Assembly: GCF_002936985.1 (NCBI RefSeq)
Contig: NZ_MPZN01000036.1
Location: 1-35,176 of the forward strand
DNA: 35,176 nt
Direction: 5' to 3'
From: Microterricola pindariensis
GTDB taxonomy: Bacteria; Actinomycetota; Actinomycetes; Actinomycetales; Microbacteriaceae
A model generated the notes under the pieces. It ran no database searches, was not told where the DNA came from, and was given only the letters and a program-made list of their open reading frames with translations. This document shows, piece by piece, positions 14,341 to 22,595 of this stretch; the first letter of the stretch is position 1; every line of letters begins with the position of its first letter. A program made the translations under genes and the position numbers.

Positions 14341-15213
14341 CTAGGCGTCAGGCCGCGCCGGATGACGGCTGAGTGCGGCCCCGAGCGCGGCGAGTTCCCC
14401 GGGTGAGAGCACAAGCCCGCCGGCATCCGCGGTCGAGGTGATCGTCGCCGGCTTGCTCGCGCCGCTCACGGGGATGAAGGTGGGGCTCTGCGCGAGCAAC
14501 CATGCGATCACGAGTTGCTGCGGGTCGGCGCTGTGCTGCGCCGCGATCGCCGCGACCTCTGGCCGTGCGACGAAGAGGGGCCAATCCCGGACGATTCCCA
14601 GCGGGGAGTAGCCGAGGTAGGCGATGCCCGCGGCCTCGGCGGCGAGGAGGATCTCGCCCTGGGTTCCGTCGAGCGTGAACTTGTTCTCCACGGCGGCGAT
14701 CGGCGCAACGGAGCGCGCCCGGTGCAGCTGCTCGAGGCTCACATTGGAGACGCCGATGTCTCGGACGAGTCCGCTGCGCTGCAGCTCGAGCATCGCGCCG
14801 ACCGACTCCTCGATCGGAACCTCGGGATCTGGCCAATGCAGCAGGTAGAGGTCGATCACGCCGACTCCGAGGGCGGCAAGGCTCCCGCGGCAGTGGGAAT
14901 GGATGCTCTCCGGGCGCCCGTCGATGGGGAAGGAGTCGCCTCTGCGGGAGTGGCCGCCCTTGGTGATCACTGCGACCGACCCCAGGACGCCGGCAGCCCG
15001 GAGCCGGTCACCCAACATGCGCTCGCCGGAGTGTGGTTCCCCGGCGGCCGAGTACGCCGCCGCGGTGTCGAAGGCCGTGATGCCGGCGTCGATCGCCGCG
15101 CCGAACGCCGCAGCCCGAGAGGCGGCGCTGTGCGAAGTGTCGAAGACGAGCCCGGCCGTTCCGAGCGCGATCGGCGACACGTCGACATCGCCGATGCGGC
15201 GCGGTGACCTCAC
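14341..15213 (-). CDS. Aldo/keto reductase
   Basis: 290 residues, NAD(P)H-dependent TIM-barrel oxidoreductase. The catalytic tetrad is visible: D49 and Y54 in AFDTAAAYSAAG, K85 in VITKGG and H126 in LYLLHWPDP. IGVSNVSLEQL and GYSPLG are typical barrel strands, and the cofactor loop PVSGASKPATI is near the C-terminus. The GTG start at 15213 overlaps the lacI stop by four bases (GTGA), so the genes are translationally coupled. Given the operon with a rhamnoside-linked LacI regulator, it may reduce or oxidise a sugar such as L-rhamnose or an aldose from the glycoside; this is inference. L-fucose or galactose dehydrogenase-like AKRs are alternatives. Confidence 0.93.
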   Translation of the reverse strand: MRSPRRIGDVDVSPIALGTAGLVFDTSHSAASRAAAFGAAIDAGITAFDTAAAYSAAGEPHSGERMLGDRLRAAGVLGSVAVITKGGHSRRGDSFPIDGRPESIHSHCRGSLAALGVGVIDLYLLHWPDPEVPIEESVGAMLELQRSGLVRDIGVSNVSLEQLHRARSVAPIAAVENKFTLDGTQGEILLAAEAAGIAYLGYSPLGIVRDWPLFVARPEVAAIAAQHSADPQQLVIAWLLAQSPTFIPVSGASKPATITSTADAGGLVLSPGELAALGAALSRHPARPDA

Positions 15214-16292
15214 CTGGCGGTCTCCGGCGCGTCGGTGATTGCCGGAACGGCACTGGCCACGGTGCTCTTTCGCACGAGGAGCGACGGCTTGAGGATGACG
15301 GTGCGGTGGGTGTGGCCCGGCAGGCCGCCGACCTCTTCGGCGAGGAGCTCCGCCGCGATCACGCCCATCTCGTGGCCGGGCTGCGCGATGGTGGTCACGG
15401 GAACGGCGCTCTCCGCTCCGTAGTGGTTGTTGTCGTAGCCCGTCACGGCGATGTCCTCCGGCACGCGGATGCCGGCCCCGACGAGCTGCTCGATGCAGCC
15501 GATGGCCAGCGAGTCCGCCGCGCAGACCACCCCGTCGGGCTGCCGGGCGGGCGGGCGGATCGCGAGCTCGTGGCCGAGGACCCGGCCGGCCCTGGTTGTC
15601 AGGCTGTGCGTCTCGAGCACCTCGAGGGCGACGCCCGGGGCCTCGTCGATCGCCCGGCGGACGCCATTCAGCCTGTCGGCCACCGCGTGCAGGGTGAGTG
15701 GCCCGCCGGCGAAGAGGAGTGTGGTCCTGCCGAGCTCAATCAGGTGCCGCGCCGCCAGGTAGCCTCCATGCTCCTCGTCGACGATCACCCCGCAGGAGGC
15801 GTCATCCTCCCCGGGCCAGTTGACGAACACGACCGGGCGCCCGTGGCTGCGCACGCGCGCCGCACCGTCTTGCTCGCCGTCCAGCGGGGCCAGGATGATG
15901 CCGCGCACGCGTGTCTCGTCGAAGAGCTCGAGGTAGTCGTCCTGCTTCTGTGCGTTGACGTCGCTGTTGGCGAGCAGGAGCTTGTGCGCGGACTCGGCGG
16001 CTGCGGACTCGACGCCGCGGGCGATGTCGACGAAGAAGGAGTTGCCGATGTCGACGAGCACGACCCCGATCGTGTTGCCCGTGCCCTTGGCGAGAGTGCG
16101 CGCGGCGTCGTTGGGCACGAACGCCAGATCGGCGACGGCCTGAGCCACCTTCTCCCGGGTTGCCTCGCTCAGCAGCTGAGGGCGGTTGAAGAAGTTGGAC
16201 ACGGTGCCGTGCGAGACCCCGGCGCGCAGCGCGACGTCCATCATCCGGGAATCGCCCGTTTGAGTGCCCCGCGCTTTTGATACTGACGTCAT
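15210..16292 (-). CDS. LacI-family transcriptional repressor of the rhamnoside locus
   Basis: 360 residues. The helix-turn-helix and hinge (about 15-70) read MMDVALRAGVSHGTVSNFFNRPQLLSEATREKVAQAVADLAFVPNDAARTLAKG. The ligand-binding domain follows, with IGVVLVDIGNSFF, RGIILAPLDGEQ, VVCAADSLAIGCIEQLVGAGIRVPEDIAVTGYDNN and a C-terminal ISRPSLLVRKS-like end (LKPSLLVRKSTVA). It likely binds a sugar from the imported glycoside and releases the twin operators at 16400-16427, controlling the divergent transport operon and itself. ATG 16292 has GGAG six bases upstream. It is co-transcribed with the aldo/keto reductase through a four-base overlap. Confidence 0.94.
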   Translation of the reverse strand: MTSVSKARGTQTGDSRMMDVALRAGVSHGTVSNFFNRPQLLSEATREKVAQAVADLAFVPNDAARTLAKGTGNTIGVVLVDIGNSFFVDIARGVESAAAESAHKLLLANSDVNAQKQDDYLELFDETRVRGIILAPLDGEQDGAARVRSHGRPVVFVNWPGEDDASCGVIVDEEHGGYLAARHLIELGRTTLLFAGGPLTLHAVADRLNGVRRAIDEAPGVALEVLETHSLTTRAGRVLGHELAIRPPARQPDGVVCAADSLAIGCIEQLVGAGIRVPEDIAVTGYDNNHYGAESAVPVTTIAQPGHEMGVIAAELLAEEVGGLPGHTHRTVILKPSLLVRKSTVASAVPAITDAPETAR

Positions 16293-16341
16293 CGTCCACT
16301 CCCGACCGGCATTGGTGCCGGTGCCCTCCGCCGCTCACGGC

Positions 16342-16393
16342 ATTGAATCGTTACATCGCTCAGCTTGCAAATCGAGTCTAGTGGACATATCGT
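16342..16393. promoter_or_regulatory. Divergent promoters sharing a palindromic -35
   Basis: TTGCAA (16365-16370) is its own reverse complement. On the plus strand it is followed after 17 bases by TATCGT (16388-16393), on the minus strand after 17 bases by TTCAAT (16347-16342). Both pairings have the preferred spacing, so one hexamer could serve lacI and the transport operon. The plus start would fall near 16400, inside the operators. Confidence 0.5.
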
Positions 16394-16399
16394 CGTCAG

Positions 16400-16427
16400 T
16401 TGATGCGCATCAATTGACGCGCATCAA
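16400..16427. promoter_or_regulatory. Two abutting LacI-type operators
   Basis: TTGATGCGCATCAA (16400-16413) is a perfect 14-bp palindrome with the central CG typical of LacI-family sites. It is directly followed by TTGACGCGCATCAA (16414-16427), a copy with one change. With flanking CAG and CTG, the 34-bp block (16397-16430) is itself a near-perfect palindrome. It lies just downstream of the plus-strand promoter, 45 bases before the binding-protein start, a position suited to repression. Confidence 0.8.
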
Positions 16428-16472
16428 CTGCACCGGGCCCACATCGGCGCCTGCATTCAAGGAGGAATTGCA

Positions 16473-17777
16473 ATGTCACGACAGATGAGTCGGAACGCCG
16501 CTCTGGCGCCGATCTTGGCGGGCGCGGGCGCTCTTGCCCTGGTACTCACCGGCTGCGCCGGCGGCACGGGCAACGCGGCAGCCCCGACCGCGTTCACCTA
16601 CCTGATCAACTCGGAGAACACGATGATCCCGGGCCAGATCACCGCGCTCAGCGAGGACCAGTGCAAAACGGAGAACACCGCACTGCCGCTCAAGGTTGAG
16701 ACCGTTCCGCAGACCAACCTGGACCAGAAGCTGCAGCTGCTCGCCGGGCAGAACGCACTGCCGGCGATGTACGCCGCGGGAAACGCACCCGCCCTCACCA
16801 AGACCCTCGATGAGTCGGGCAACGTCGTCGACTTCGAGGTGGCGCTCGCCGAGATCGGCGCGCTGGACGACATCGAGCCGGCCGCCATCTCCACCATCAA
16901 GTCGCTGTACGGCGGCAAGTTCAACGTGCTTCCCTACCAGTACAACATCGAGGGCATCTGGTACAACAAGCAGGTCTTCGCCGACGCCGGCGTGGAGGTC
17001 CCCGCCACCTGGGGCGAGCTGGTTGCTGCCTCGGCGGCCATCGCAAAGACCGGGGTCACCCCGTTCTCCGCGTCGGGCGAGCAGGGCTGGCCGCTGACCC
17101 GCCTGGTCGGCGACTACCTCTTCCGTGACCTCGGAGCCGACGCGCTCCAGAAGGTCGCCGACGGCGATGCCAAGCTCACCGACCCCGAGTACGTGGCGGC
17201 GGCGCAGGCCATCGCAGATCTCGGAGCCGCCGGGTACTTCGGCCAGGGCGTCGGATCGATCGACTACGACACCGCTGCCTCCCAGTTCCTCAACGGCAAG
17301 GCCGCCATGTTCTACATGGGCAGCTGGATCCTCGAGTCGCTGAACGACCCGGAGCGCAACAAGATCGGCGCCGACAACGTCGGCTTCATGCCCTTCCCCG
17401 CCGTCGAGGGCGGCAAGGGGTCCATCGACGAGTACCCGGCCAACGTCGGGCTGCCCAGCACCATGAGCGCCAAGGTCTACGACGACAAGGTCGCCGACTG
17501 GCTCGGCTGCATCGCCGAGAACTACGGCAGCGCCGCGCTCAAGGACCAGGGCACCATCTCCGGCTTCAAGGCCAACAGCGAGGTGAGCGGCGTCGACCCG
17601 CTGACCCAGGTCGTGCAGACCACCATCAGCGAGTCCACCTCGAGTGTGCTCTGGTTCGAGGCGCTGTTCTCGACCAAGGCCACCACGACGAGCCAGACCA
17701 ACGCGGCGCAGCTCGTGACCGGTGCGATCAGCGCCGAGGAGTTCATGAAGCTCGTGCAGGCGGATCTCGATAGCTAG
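16473..17777 (+). CDS. ABC transporter sugar-binding lipoprotein (CUT1)
   Basis: 434 residues, extracytoplasmic solute-binding protein family 1. A lipoprotein signal peptide ends in LALVLTGC, with the lipidated C28. Family features include VPQTNLDQKLQLLAGQNALPAMYAAG, IEGIWYNKQVFADAGVEVPATWGELVAAS, GEQGWPLTRLVGDYL and FLNGKAAMFYMGSWILESL, the last being the classic ligand-domain signature of oligosaccharide binders. ATG 16473 has AAGGAGG seven bases upstream. It is the first gene of the LacI-controlled operon. The downstream alpha-L-rhamnosidase suggests that the ligand is a rhamnosyl oligosaccharide or glycoside; no direct sequence evidence fixes this. A stable hairpin follows the stop codon. 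Confidence 0.94.
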   Translation: MSRQMSRNAALAPILAGAGALALVLTGCAGGTGNAAAPTAFTYLINSENTMIPGQITALSEDQCKTENTALPLKVETVPQTNLDQKLQLLAGQNALPAMYAAGNAPALTKTLDESGNVVDFEVALAEIGALDDIEPAAISTIKSLYGGKFNVLPYQYNIEGIWYNKQVFADAGVEVPATWGELVAASAAIAKTGVTPFSASGEQGWPLTRLVGDYLFRDLGADALQKVADGDAKLTDPEYVAAAQAIADLGAAGYFGQGVGSIDYDTAASQFLNGKAAMFYMGSWILESLNDPERNKIGADNVGFMPFPAVEGGKGSIDEYPANVGLPSTMSAKVYDDKVADWLGCIAENYGSAALKDQGTISGFKANSEVSGVDPLTQVVQTTISESTSSVLWFEALFSTKATTTSQTNAAQLVTGAISAEEFMKLVQADLDS

Positions 17778-17784
17778 CAAGAGC

Positions 17785-17811
17785 GGTGGCGGCCGGCATC
17801 CGGCCGCCACC
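17785..17811 (+). other. Intercistronic hairpin after the binding-protein gene
   Basis: GGTGGCGGCCGG (17785-17796) and CCGGCCGCCACC (17800-17811) make a perfect 12-bp stem with a CAT loop, eight bases after the stop. No U-tract follows and transcription must continue into the permeases, so it most likely stabilises the upstream mRNA or partly attenuates, giving more binding protein than permease. Confidence 0.7.
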
Positions 17812-17861
17812 CCCGCCTTCATCATCAATGGACGTCGCCGTCCGGAACAAGTGAGTGAACC

Positions 17862-18746
17862 ATGAAACATGTCCTCGGAGACAAGAGGGCGATCGCGATC
17901 CTCCTGGGTCCCGCCCTCCTCGTCTACACGGCCGTGATGCTCGTGCCCGTGTTGTGGTCTCTCGGCTACACGGTCTTCGAGGGCAACACCATCATCGGGT
18001 TCACCTTCGTCGGCTTCGACAACTTCACGCGGCTGGCAGGCGATCCCAAGGTCTGGGATGCCGTTCTCTTCACCCTCAAGTACGCGCTCGTCGTGACGGT
18101 CGGGCAGGTCTTCATCGGCTACCTGATGTCGCTTCTCTACGTGTTCGTGCTGAAGAAGTCCTCGAACATCGTGCGCACCCTCGTGTTCTTCCCCGTCGTC
18201 CTGCCGACGGTCGCCGTCGCGCTGCTGTTCCAGAAGCTGTTCGAGGTCGCGCCGCAGACGGGCGTCGTGAACAGCATCATCAACTCCTTCGGCGGTGAGT
18301 CCGTTGACTGGTTCGGCAGCGGTGCAAACGCCTTCCTCGTGATCGCGATCATGGACATCTGGCGCTCCATCGGCTTCTACGGGGTGCTGCTCTACGCCGG
18401 CATCGTGGAGATCCCGGAGGACACGCTGGAGTCGGCCCGGCTCGACGGCGCAACAGGGTGGGGCCTCGTGCGGCACATCGTCCTGCCGCTCTCGCTGCCC
18501 GTGCTGCTCTCGGCCGTCATCTTCAGCATCAACGGCACACTCAAGGTGTTCGACACCATCATCGCCCTCACGAACGGCGGGCCAGGCAACGCCACCAGCC
18601 CGCTCACCCTGTACATGTTCCAGACGTCCTTCTCGTACGGCGAGTACGGCTACGGCAGCACGATCGCGCTGCTGCTCACGATCGTCTGCCTGCTTGTGAC
18701 CGTGTTCATTTTCCGCTCCTCGCGCCGCGACCTCACGAAAGCCTGA
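17862..18746 (+). CDS. Sugar ABC transporter permease 1 (MalF/UgpA type)
   Basis: 294 residues with six membrane helices, beginning LLGPALLVYTAVMLVPVLWSLGYTVFEG as in MalF/UgpA-type CUT1 permeases. The EAA loop that contacts the ATPase is EIPEDTLESARLDGATGWGLVRHIVLPLSLP. FDTIIALTNGGPGNATSPLTLYMFQTSF near the C-terminus is typical. It forms a heterodimer channel with the product of the next gene (stop to start, four bases). No ATP-binding subunit is encoded in the operon, so an MsiK-like shared ATPase elsewhere is expected, as is common in actinobacteria. Confidence 0.95.
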   Translation: MKHVLGDKRAIAILLGPALLVYTAVMLVPVLWSLGYTVFEGNTIIGFTFVGFDNFTRLAGDPKVWDAVLFTLKYALVVTVGQVFIGYLMSLLYVFVLKKSSNIVRTLVFFPVVLPTVAVALLFQKLFEVAPQTGVVNSIINSFGGESVDWFGSGANAFLVIAIMDIWRSIGFYGVLLYAGIVEIPEDTLESARLDGATGWGLVRHIVLPLSLPVLLSAVIFSINGTLKVFDTIIALTNGGPGNATSPLTLYMFQTSFSYGEYGYGSTIALLLTIVCLLVTVFIFRSSRRDLTKA

Positions 18747-18750
18747 GCCG

Positions 18751-19677
18751 ATGACAACCAGCACGCTGGCAGAACACGCCGAACGCACCGTCCCGCCGCT
18801 CTCGCCCTCCGGCCGTCGTCGGCTCGGCAGCCGTCGACCCGGCCGCATCCGCGCCAAGCTCGCGAAGATCCCGCTCAACCTCGCAGTCGTGTTCATCCTC
18901 GTGATCACCGTCTACCCGTTGATCTGGCTCCTACTCAGCTCGTTCAAGACCAACGATGAGTTCGTCAACGGCTCGGTCTTCGCACTGCCGGAGACGCTCA
19001 ACTGGCAGAACTACATCGATGCCTGGACCACGGGAAACATGGGGCAGTACCTGAGCAACAGCGTCTTGGCCGTGTTCCCGGCCCTTGCGCTCATCATCCT
19101 CCTGGGCACGGCCGCCGGGTTCGCGCTCGAGGTCATGGTGTGGAAGGGGCGCAACGGCGTCCTCCTCGCATTCCTCGTCGGCATCATGGTGCCCGGGCAG
19201 ATGATCCTCCTGCCACTGTTCACCGTCTACTTCCAGACCGGGCTGTCTGGCTCGTTGTGGCCATTGATCATCACCTACACCGGCATCGGGCTGCCGCTGA
19301 CGACCTTCATGATGGCGACCTTCTTCCGTTCGATCCCCCGTGAGGTCTTCGAAGCGTCGACGCTCGACGGCGCCAGCATCATCCGCTCCTTCTTCACCAT
19401 CGGATTCCCCATGGTGCGAAACGGAATCTTCACGATTGCCCTGGTCCAGTTCTTCTTCATCTGGAACGACCTGCTCATCGCGCTGACATTCACGAACAGC
19501 TCGGCGTTGCGCACGATCCAGGTCGGATTGCTGAACTTCACCGGTGAGTACGGGGCAACGCAATACGGCCCACTGTTCGCCGCGATCTGCATCAACGTCT
19601 TTGGAACGCTCGTCATTTATCTCGCCCTCAACCAGAGAGTGATGAAGGGCCTCACGGCCGGATCCGTCAAGGGCTGA
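18751..19677 (+). CDS. Sugar ABC transporter permease 2 (MalG/UgpE type)
   Basis: 308 residues. An Arg-rich cytoplasmic N-terminus (RRRLGSRRPGRIRAKLAK) precedes six membrane helices starting LNLAVVFILVITVYPLIWLLLSSFKTNDEF. The EAA loop is SIPREVFEASTLDGASIIRSFFTIGFPMVR. The end LALNQRVMKGLTAGSVKG is the usual MalG/UgpE terminus. It pairs with permease 1, which ends four bases upstream. The rhamnosidase start follows after 76 bases. Confidence 0.95.
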   Translation: MTTSTLAEHAERTVPPLSPSGRRRLGSRRPGRIRAKLAKIPLNLAVVFILVITVYPLIWLLLSSFKTNDEFVNGSVFALPETLNWQNYIDAWTTGNMGQYLSNSVLAVFPALALIILLGTAAGFALEVMVWKGRNGVLLAFLVGIMVPGQMILLPLFTVYFQTGLSGSLWPLIITYTGIGLPLTTFMMATFFRSIPREVFEASTLDGASIIRSFFTIGFPMVRNGIFTIALVQFFFIWNDLLIALTFTNSSALRTIQVGLLNFTGEYGATQYGPLFAAICINVFGTLVIYLALNQRVMKGLTAGSVKG

Positions 19678-19715
19678 TTCCGCCCGCGGCGTCCACACTC
19701 TGAACTGTTACGCCT

Positions 19716-19753
19716 GGCTCCACGACGGAGCCGGGAGAAAGGCGAGCCTCGCC
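19716..19753 (+). other. Two small hairpins in front of the rhamnosidase start
   Basis: GGCTCC (19716-19721) pairs with GGAGCC (19727-19732). GGCGAG (19741-19746) pairs with CTCGCC (19748-19753) directly before ATG 19754. The second covers part of the likely Shine-Dalgarno AAAGG (19738-19742) and could lower rhamnosidase translation. These are short stems, so the significance is uncertain. Confidence 0.35.
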
Positions 19754-22405
19754 ATGTCAACACCCCGCACATCCGACCCGATCGACCGCAGCATCGTGGT
19801 GGCAGCGCCACGCTTCGAACAGCTCACAGAGCCGCTCGGGATCGGTGTCGCCACGCCTCGGGTCTCCTGGAAGACGCGGATCGAATCCGGCGATGCTGAT
19901 GCCGCGCCCTTCACCCAGACCGGCTACCAGCTCAAAACGACCAGGGCCGGCGTGGTCACCCTCGGTGAGGTCGTCGACTCCGCCGAGCAGGTGCTGGTGC
20001 CGTGGGAGTTTCCCGCGCTCCGCTCGCGGGAGAGCGCCAGTGTGCGCGTGCGGGTGCGTAGCGGCAGTGAGCGCTGGTCCGACTGGAGTGAGCCGGCATC
20101 CGTTGAGGCCGGCCTGCTCGAGCCGGGCGACTGGGTTGCCGTGCCGGTCGGCCCGGCCTGGGCGGAAGACCAAGAGGCCGAGCGGCGGCCTCCGCTCGTG
20201 CGCCGGGAGTTCACGCTGCCCACTGACATCGCCGCGGCGCGGCTCTACGTGACCGCCCACGGGCTCGCCGAGGTGGAGATCAACGGCATCCGCATCGGCC
20301 GCGATGCGCTCGCGCCCGATTGGACCGTCTACGGGCAGCGACTCACCTACCGCAGCTACGACGTGACCGGTGCGCTCACCGCCGGCGACAACGCGATCGG
20401 CGCATGGCTCGGCGACGGCTGGTACCGAGGCCGAATCGGCTTCCACGGCGGCTACCCGAACCTGTACGGCAGCGATATCTCGTTGATCGCCCAGCTCGAG
20501 GTGACGCATCACGACGGCCGGCGCACAGTGGTCGCCACCGACTCCGACTGGTCGGCGGGCTTCGGACCGATCCTGGCCTCCAACCTGTACTTCGGCGAGC
20601 ACTACGACGCCCGCGAGGAGCGCGCCGGCTGGTCGGAGCCCGGCTTCGACGATGCCGGCTTCACCCCGGTCGCGATCGCCGAGCGCGACCCGGCGACGAT
20701 CGTGGCGCCGCAGGGGCCTCCCGTGCGCTGCACCGAGACGCTGCGCCCGGTGAGCGTGTCGACCTCGCCGTCGGGGGCGACCGTCCTCGACTTCGGCCAG
20801 AACCTCGTCGGCCGCCTCCGCATCCGGGTCGCCGGGGAGCGGGGGGCAACCGTCACGCTGCGCCACGCCGAGGTGATGCAGGACGGCGAGATCTACACCA
20901 GGCCGCTCCGTGGCGCCCTCGCGACCGACCGCTACACGCTGGCGGGCGCCGACACCGAGATCTGGGAGCCGCGCTTCACGTTCCACGGCTTCCGCTACGC
21001 CGAGATCACCGGCTGGCCGGGTGAGTTCGACCCGTCGATGGTCGAAGCGCTGGTCTACCACTCCGACATGGAGCGCACCGGCTGGCTGGAGACCTCGGAC
21101 CCGCTCATCAATCGCCTGCATGAGAACGTGGTGTGGGGCATGCGCGGCAACTTCGTCGGGCTCCCCACCGACTGCCCGCAGCGTGACGAGCGCCTCGGCT
21201 GGACGGGCGACATCCAGGTGTTCGCGCCGACCGCCTCCTTCCTCTACGACTGCTCTGGACTGCTCAGCTCCTGGTTGCGCGACGTCGAGGCCGAGCAGCT
21301 GGATGACGGAACCGTGCCGTGGTACGTGCCGGTGATCCCGGGCGGCGCCGAGTGGACGCCGATCCGCCCCGGCGCGGTGTGGGGCGACGTCGCTGTGCTC
21401 ACGCCGTGGGTCTTGTTCGAGCGCTTCGCCGACCGGGGCGTCATCGCGACGCAGTACGGCAGCGCCAAGCGCTGGGTCGACCTGATCGACAAGCTGGCGG
21501 GCGACGACCACCTGTGGAACGAGGGGTTCCAGCTGGGCGACTGGCTCGACCCCGCCGCACCCCCGCACGATCCAGCGGATGCGACGACGGATCGCTACCT
21601 GGTGGCGACGGCGTACTTCGCCGAGTCCGCGAAGCGTCTCGCAGAGACGGCCGCCGAGCTCGGCCTCGCCGACGATGCCGCCCACTACTTCGACCTCGCA
21701 GCTGCGGTGCGCGCGGCCTTCGTCGGCGAGTACGTGTTGCCGAGCGGAGCGCTCACGAGCGACGCGCAGACCGCCTACTCGCTGGCGATCGTGTTCGATC
21801 TGCTGCCGAGCGCCGAGCAGCGCAGCTTCGCCGGCAAGCGACTGGCCGAACTCGTGCGGGAGGCGGGCAATCGCATCGCAACCGGCTTCGCGGGCACGCC
21901 GGTGATCTCGGAGGCGCTCACCCTCACCGGCCACGTCGCCACGGCCTACGACCTCCTGTTCGAGGACGAGTGCCCCTCGTGGCTCTACACCGTCAAGCAG
22001 GGGGGAACCACGATCTGGGAACGCTGGGACAGCCTCATGCCAGACGGCACGGTGAACCCCGGCGGGATGACGTCCTTCAACCACTACGCGCTGGGCGCTG
22101 TGGCCGATTGGATGCACACCACGATCGGCGGCATCCGCTCGACGGAGCCCGGATTCCGCCGCATCAGCGTGCGGCCGCTGCCCGACGCAAGGCTCAGCTC
22201 CGCCTCGGCTGCCCACGAGTCGCCCTACGGCCGCATCGAGGTCTCCTGGCGGGTGGACGGCGACTCGTTCTCCGCGCGCGTGGTCGTGCCGGTGGGCGTG
22301 ACGGCCGACATCGAGCTGCTCGGGCAGGTGGCGGAGACCGTCACGCACGGAGTGCACGAGTACCGGATCGCCGCACCGGCCGCGGCGGTGGCCGCGCTCG
22401 TGTGA
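19754..22405 (+). CDS. GH78 alpha-L-rhamnosidase
   Basis: Inverting glycosidase that removes terminal L-rhamnose from glycosides. 883 residues, the usual length. Domain order: N-terminal beta-sandwich (about 15-130, PRVSWKT through SDWSEPASVEAGLL), a jelly-roll with RLYVTAHGLAEVEINGIRIG and AWLGDGWYRGRIGF, the concanavalin-like domain (VLDFGQNLVGRLRIRV), the (alpha/alpha)6 barrel and a C-terminal beta-sandwich. The barrel motif DCPQRDERLGWTGD (residues 473-486) carries the putative general acid E479. TTIWERWDSL contains E756, the putative base. There is no signal peptide, so the enzyme is probably cytoplasmic and cleaves imported rhamnosides. It is the last gene of the LacI operon and is followed by a strong hairpin. 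Confidence 0.96.
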   Translation: MSTPRTSDPIDRSIVVAAPRFEQLTEPLGIGVATPRVSWKTRIESGDADAAPFTQTGYQLKTTRAGVVTLGEVVDSAEQVLVPWEFPALRSRESASVRVRVRSGSERWSDWSEPASVEAGLLEPGDWVAVPVGPAWAEDQEAERRPPLVRREFTLPTDIAAARLYVTAHGLAEVEINGIRIGRDALAPDWTVYGQRLTYRSYDVTGALTAGDNAIGAWLGDGWYRGRIGFHGGYPNLYGSDISLIAQLEVTHHDGRRTVVATDSDWSAGFGPILASNLYFGEHYDAREERAGWSEPGFDDAGFTPVAIAERDPATIVAPQGPPVRCTETLRPVSVSTSPSGATVLDFGQNLVGRLRIRVAGERGATVTLRHAEVMQDGEIYTRPLRGALATDRYTLAGADTEIWEPRFTFHGFRYAEITGWPGEFDPSMVEALVYHSDMERTGWLETSDPLINRLHENVVWGMRGNFVGLPTDCPQRDERLGWTGDIQVFAPTASFLYDCSGLLSSWLRDVEAEQLDDGTVPWYVPVIPGGAEWTPIRPGAVWGDVAVLTPWVLFERFADRGVIATQYGSAKRWVDLIDKLAGDDHLWNEGFQLGDWLDPAAPPHDPADATTDRYLVATAYFAESAKRLAETAAELGLADDAAHYFDLAAAVRAAFVGEYVLPSGALTSDAQTAYSLAIVFDLLPSAEQRSFAGKRLAELVREAGNRIATGFAGTPVISEALTLTGHVATAYDLLFEDECPSWLYTVKQGGTTIWERWDSLMPDGTVNPGGMTSFNHYALGAVADWMHTTIGGIRSTEPGFRRISVRPLPDARLSSASAAHESPYGRIEVSWRVDGDSFSARVVVPVGVTADIELLGQVAETVTHGVHEYRIAAPAAAVAALV

Positions 22406-22409
22406 TCAG

Positions 22410-22440
22410 CGGCCGACCCGGGCGCTGCCCGGGTCGGCCG
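22410..22440 (+). terminator. Strong hairpin after the rhamnosidase operon
   Basis: CGGCCGACCCGGGC (22410-22423) and GCCCGGGTCGGCCG (22427-22440) form a perfect 14-bp stem with a GCT loop, four bases after the rhamnosidase stop. There is no U-tract, which is usual for high-GC actinobacterial terminators. Confidence 0.85.
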
Positions 22441-22470
22441 ATTGCGCGTCTCCACGTCAACTCGTCGCAA

Positions 22471-22595
22471 AAGTACATCGGACTGTTCGACTCTGAAAAG
22501 GTCGAGACGAGGCACCCCATCGGCGGCGCCGGCGAGATCTACCAGTTTGCTGATCACATCCGGGGGCCCACCGCGTCCGCAGCGAAGGCGAGGCG
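22471..22595 (+). pseudogene. Possible degenerate fragment of the DUF7882-like family
   Basis: A plus-strand reading gives GGAGEIYQFADHIRG and, after about a dozen residues, AKARRQPTF. The paralogue at 2393-2731 has GAGESYEFDDRAL and AKLRRQEAF in similar positions, and the DNA is alike around the GCCGGCGAGA..CTAC segment. The frame has no start codon and runs into arsC, so if related it is a broken remnant. The match is by eye over short segments and could be chance. Confidence 0.25.

Noticed and set aside
16476-18908. Very long open frame (about 810 codons) on the minus strand opposite the binding protein and permease
   Set aside because: It is the shadow of high-GC codon bias in the real plus-strand genes. 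The translation is His/Asp/Glu/Arg-rich low complexity and matches no family, while the plus strand has clear transporter motifs.
19757-22357. Long open frame (about 866 codons) antisense to the rhamnosidase
   Set aside because: Same artefact: composition is Arg/His/Asp/Gly-rich without domains, and the opposite strand carries a complete GH78 enzyme.
22441-22595. Intact small gene between the rhamnosidase terminator and arsC
   Set aside because: No start codon with a Shine-Dalgarno, and the only suggestive frame runs far into arsC. Listed only as a possible remnant.
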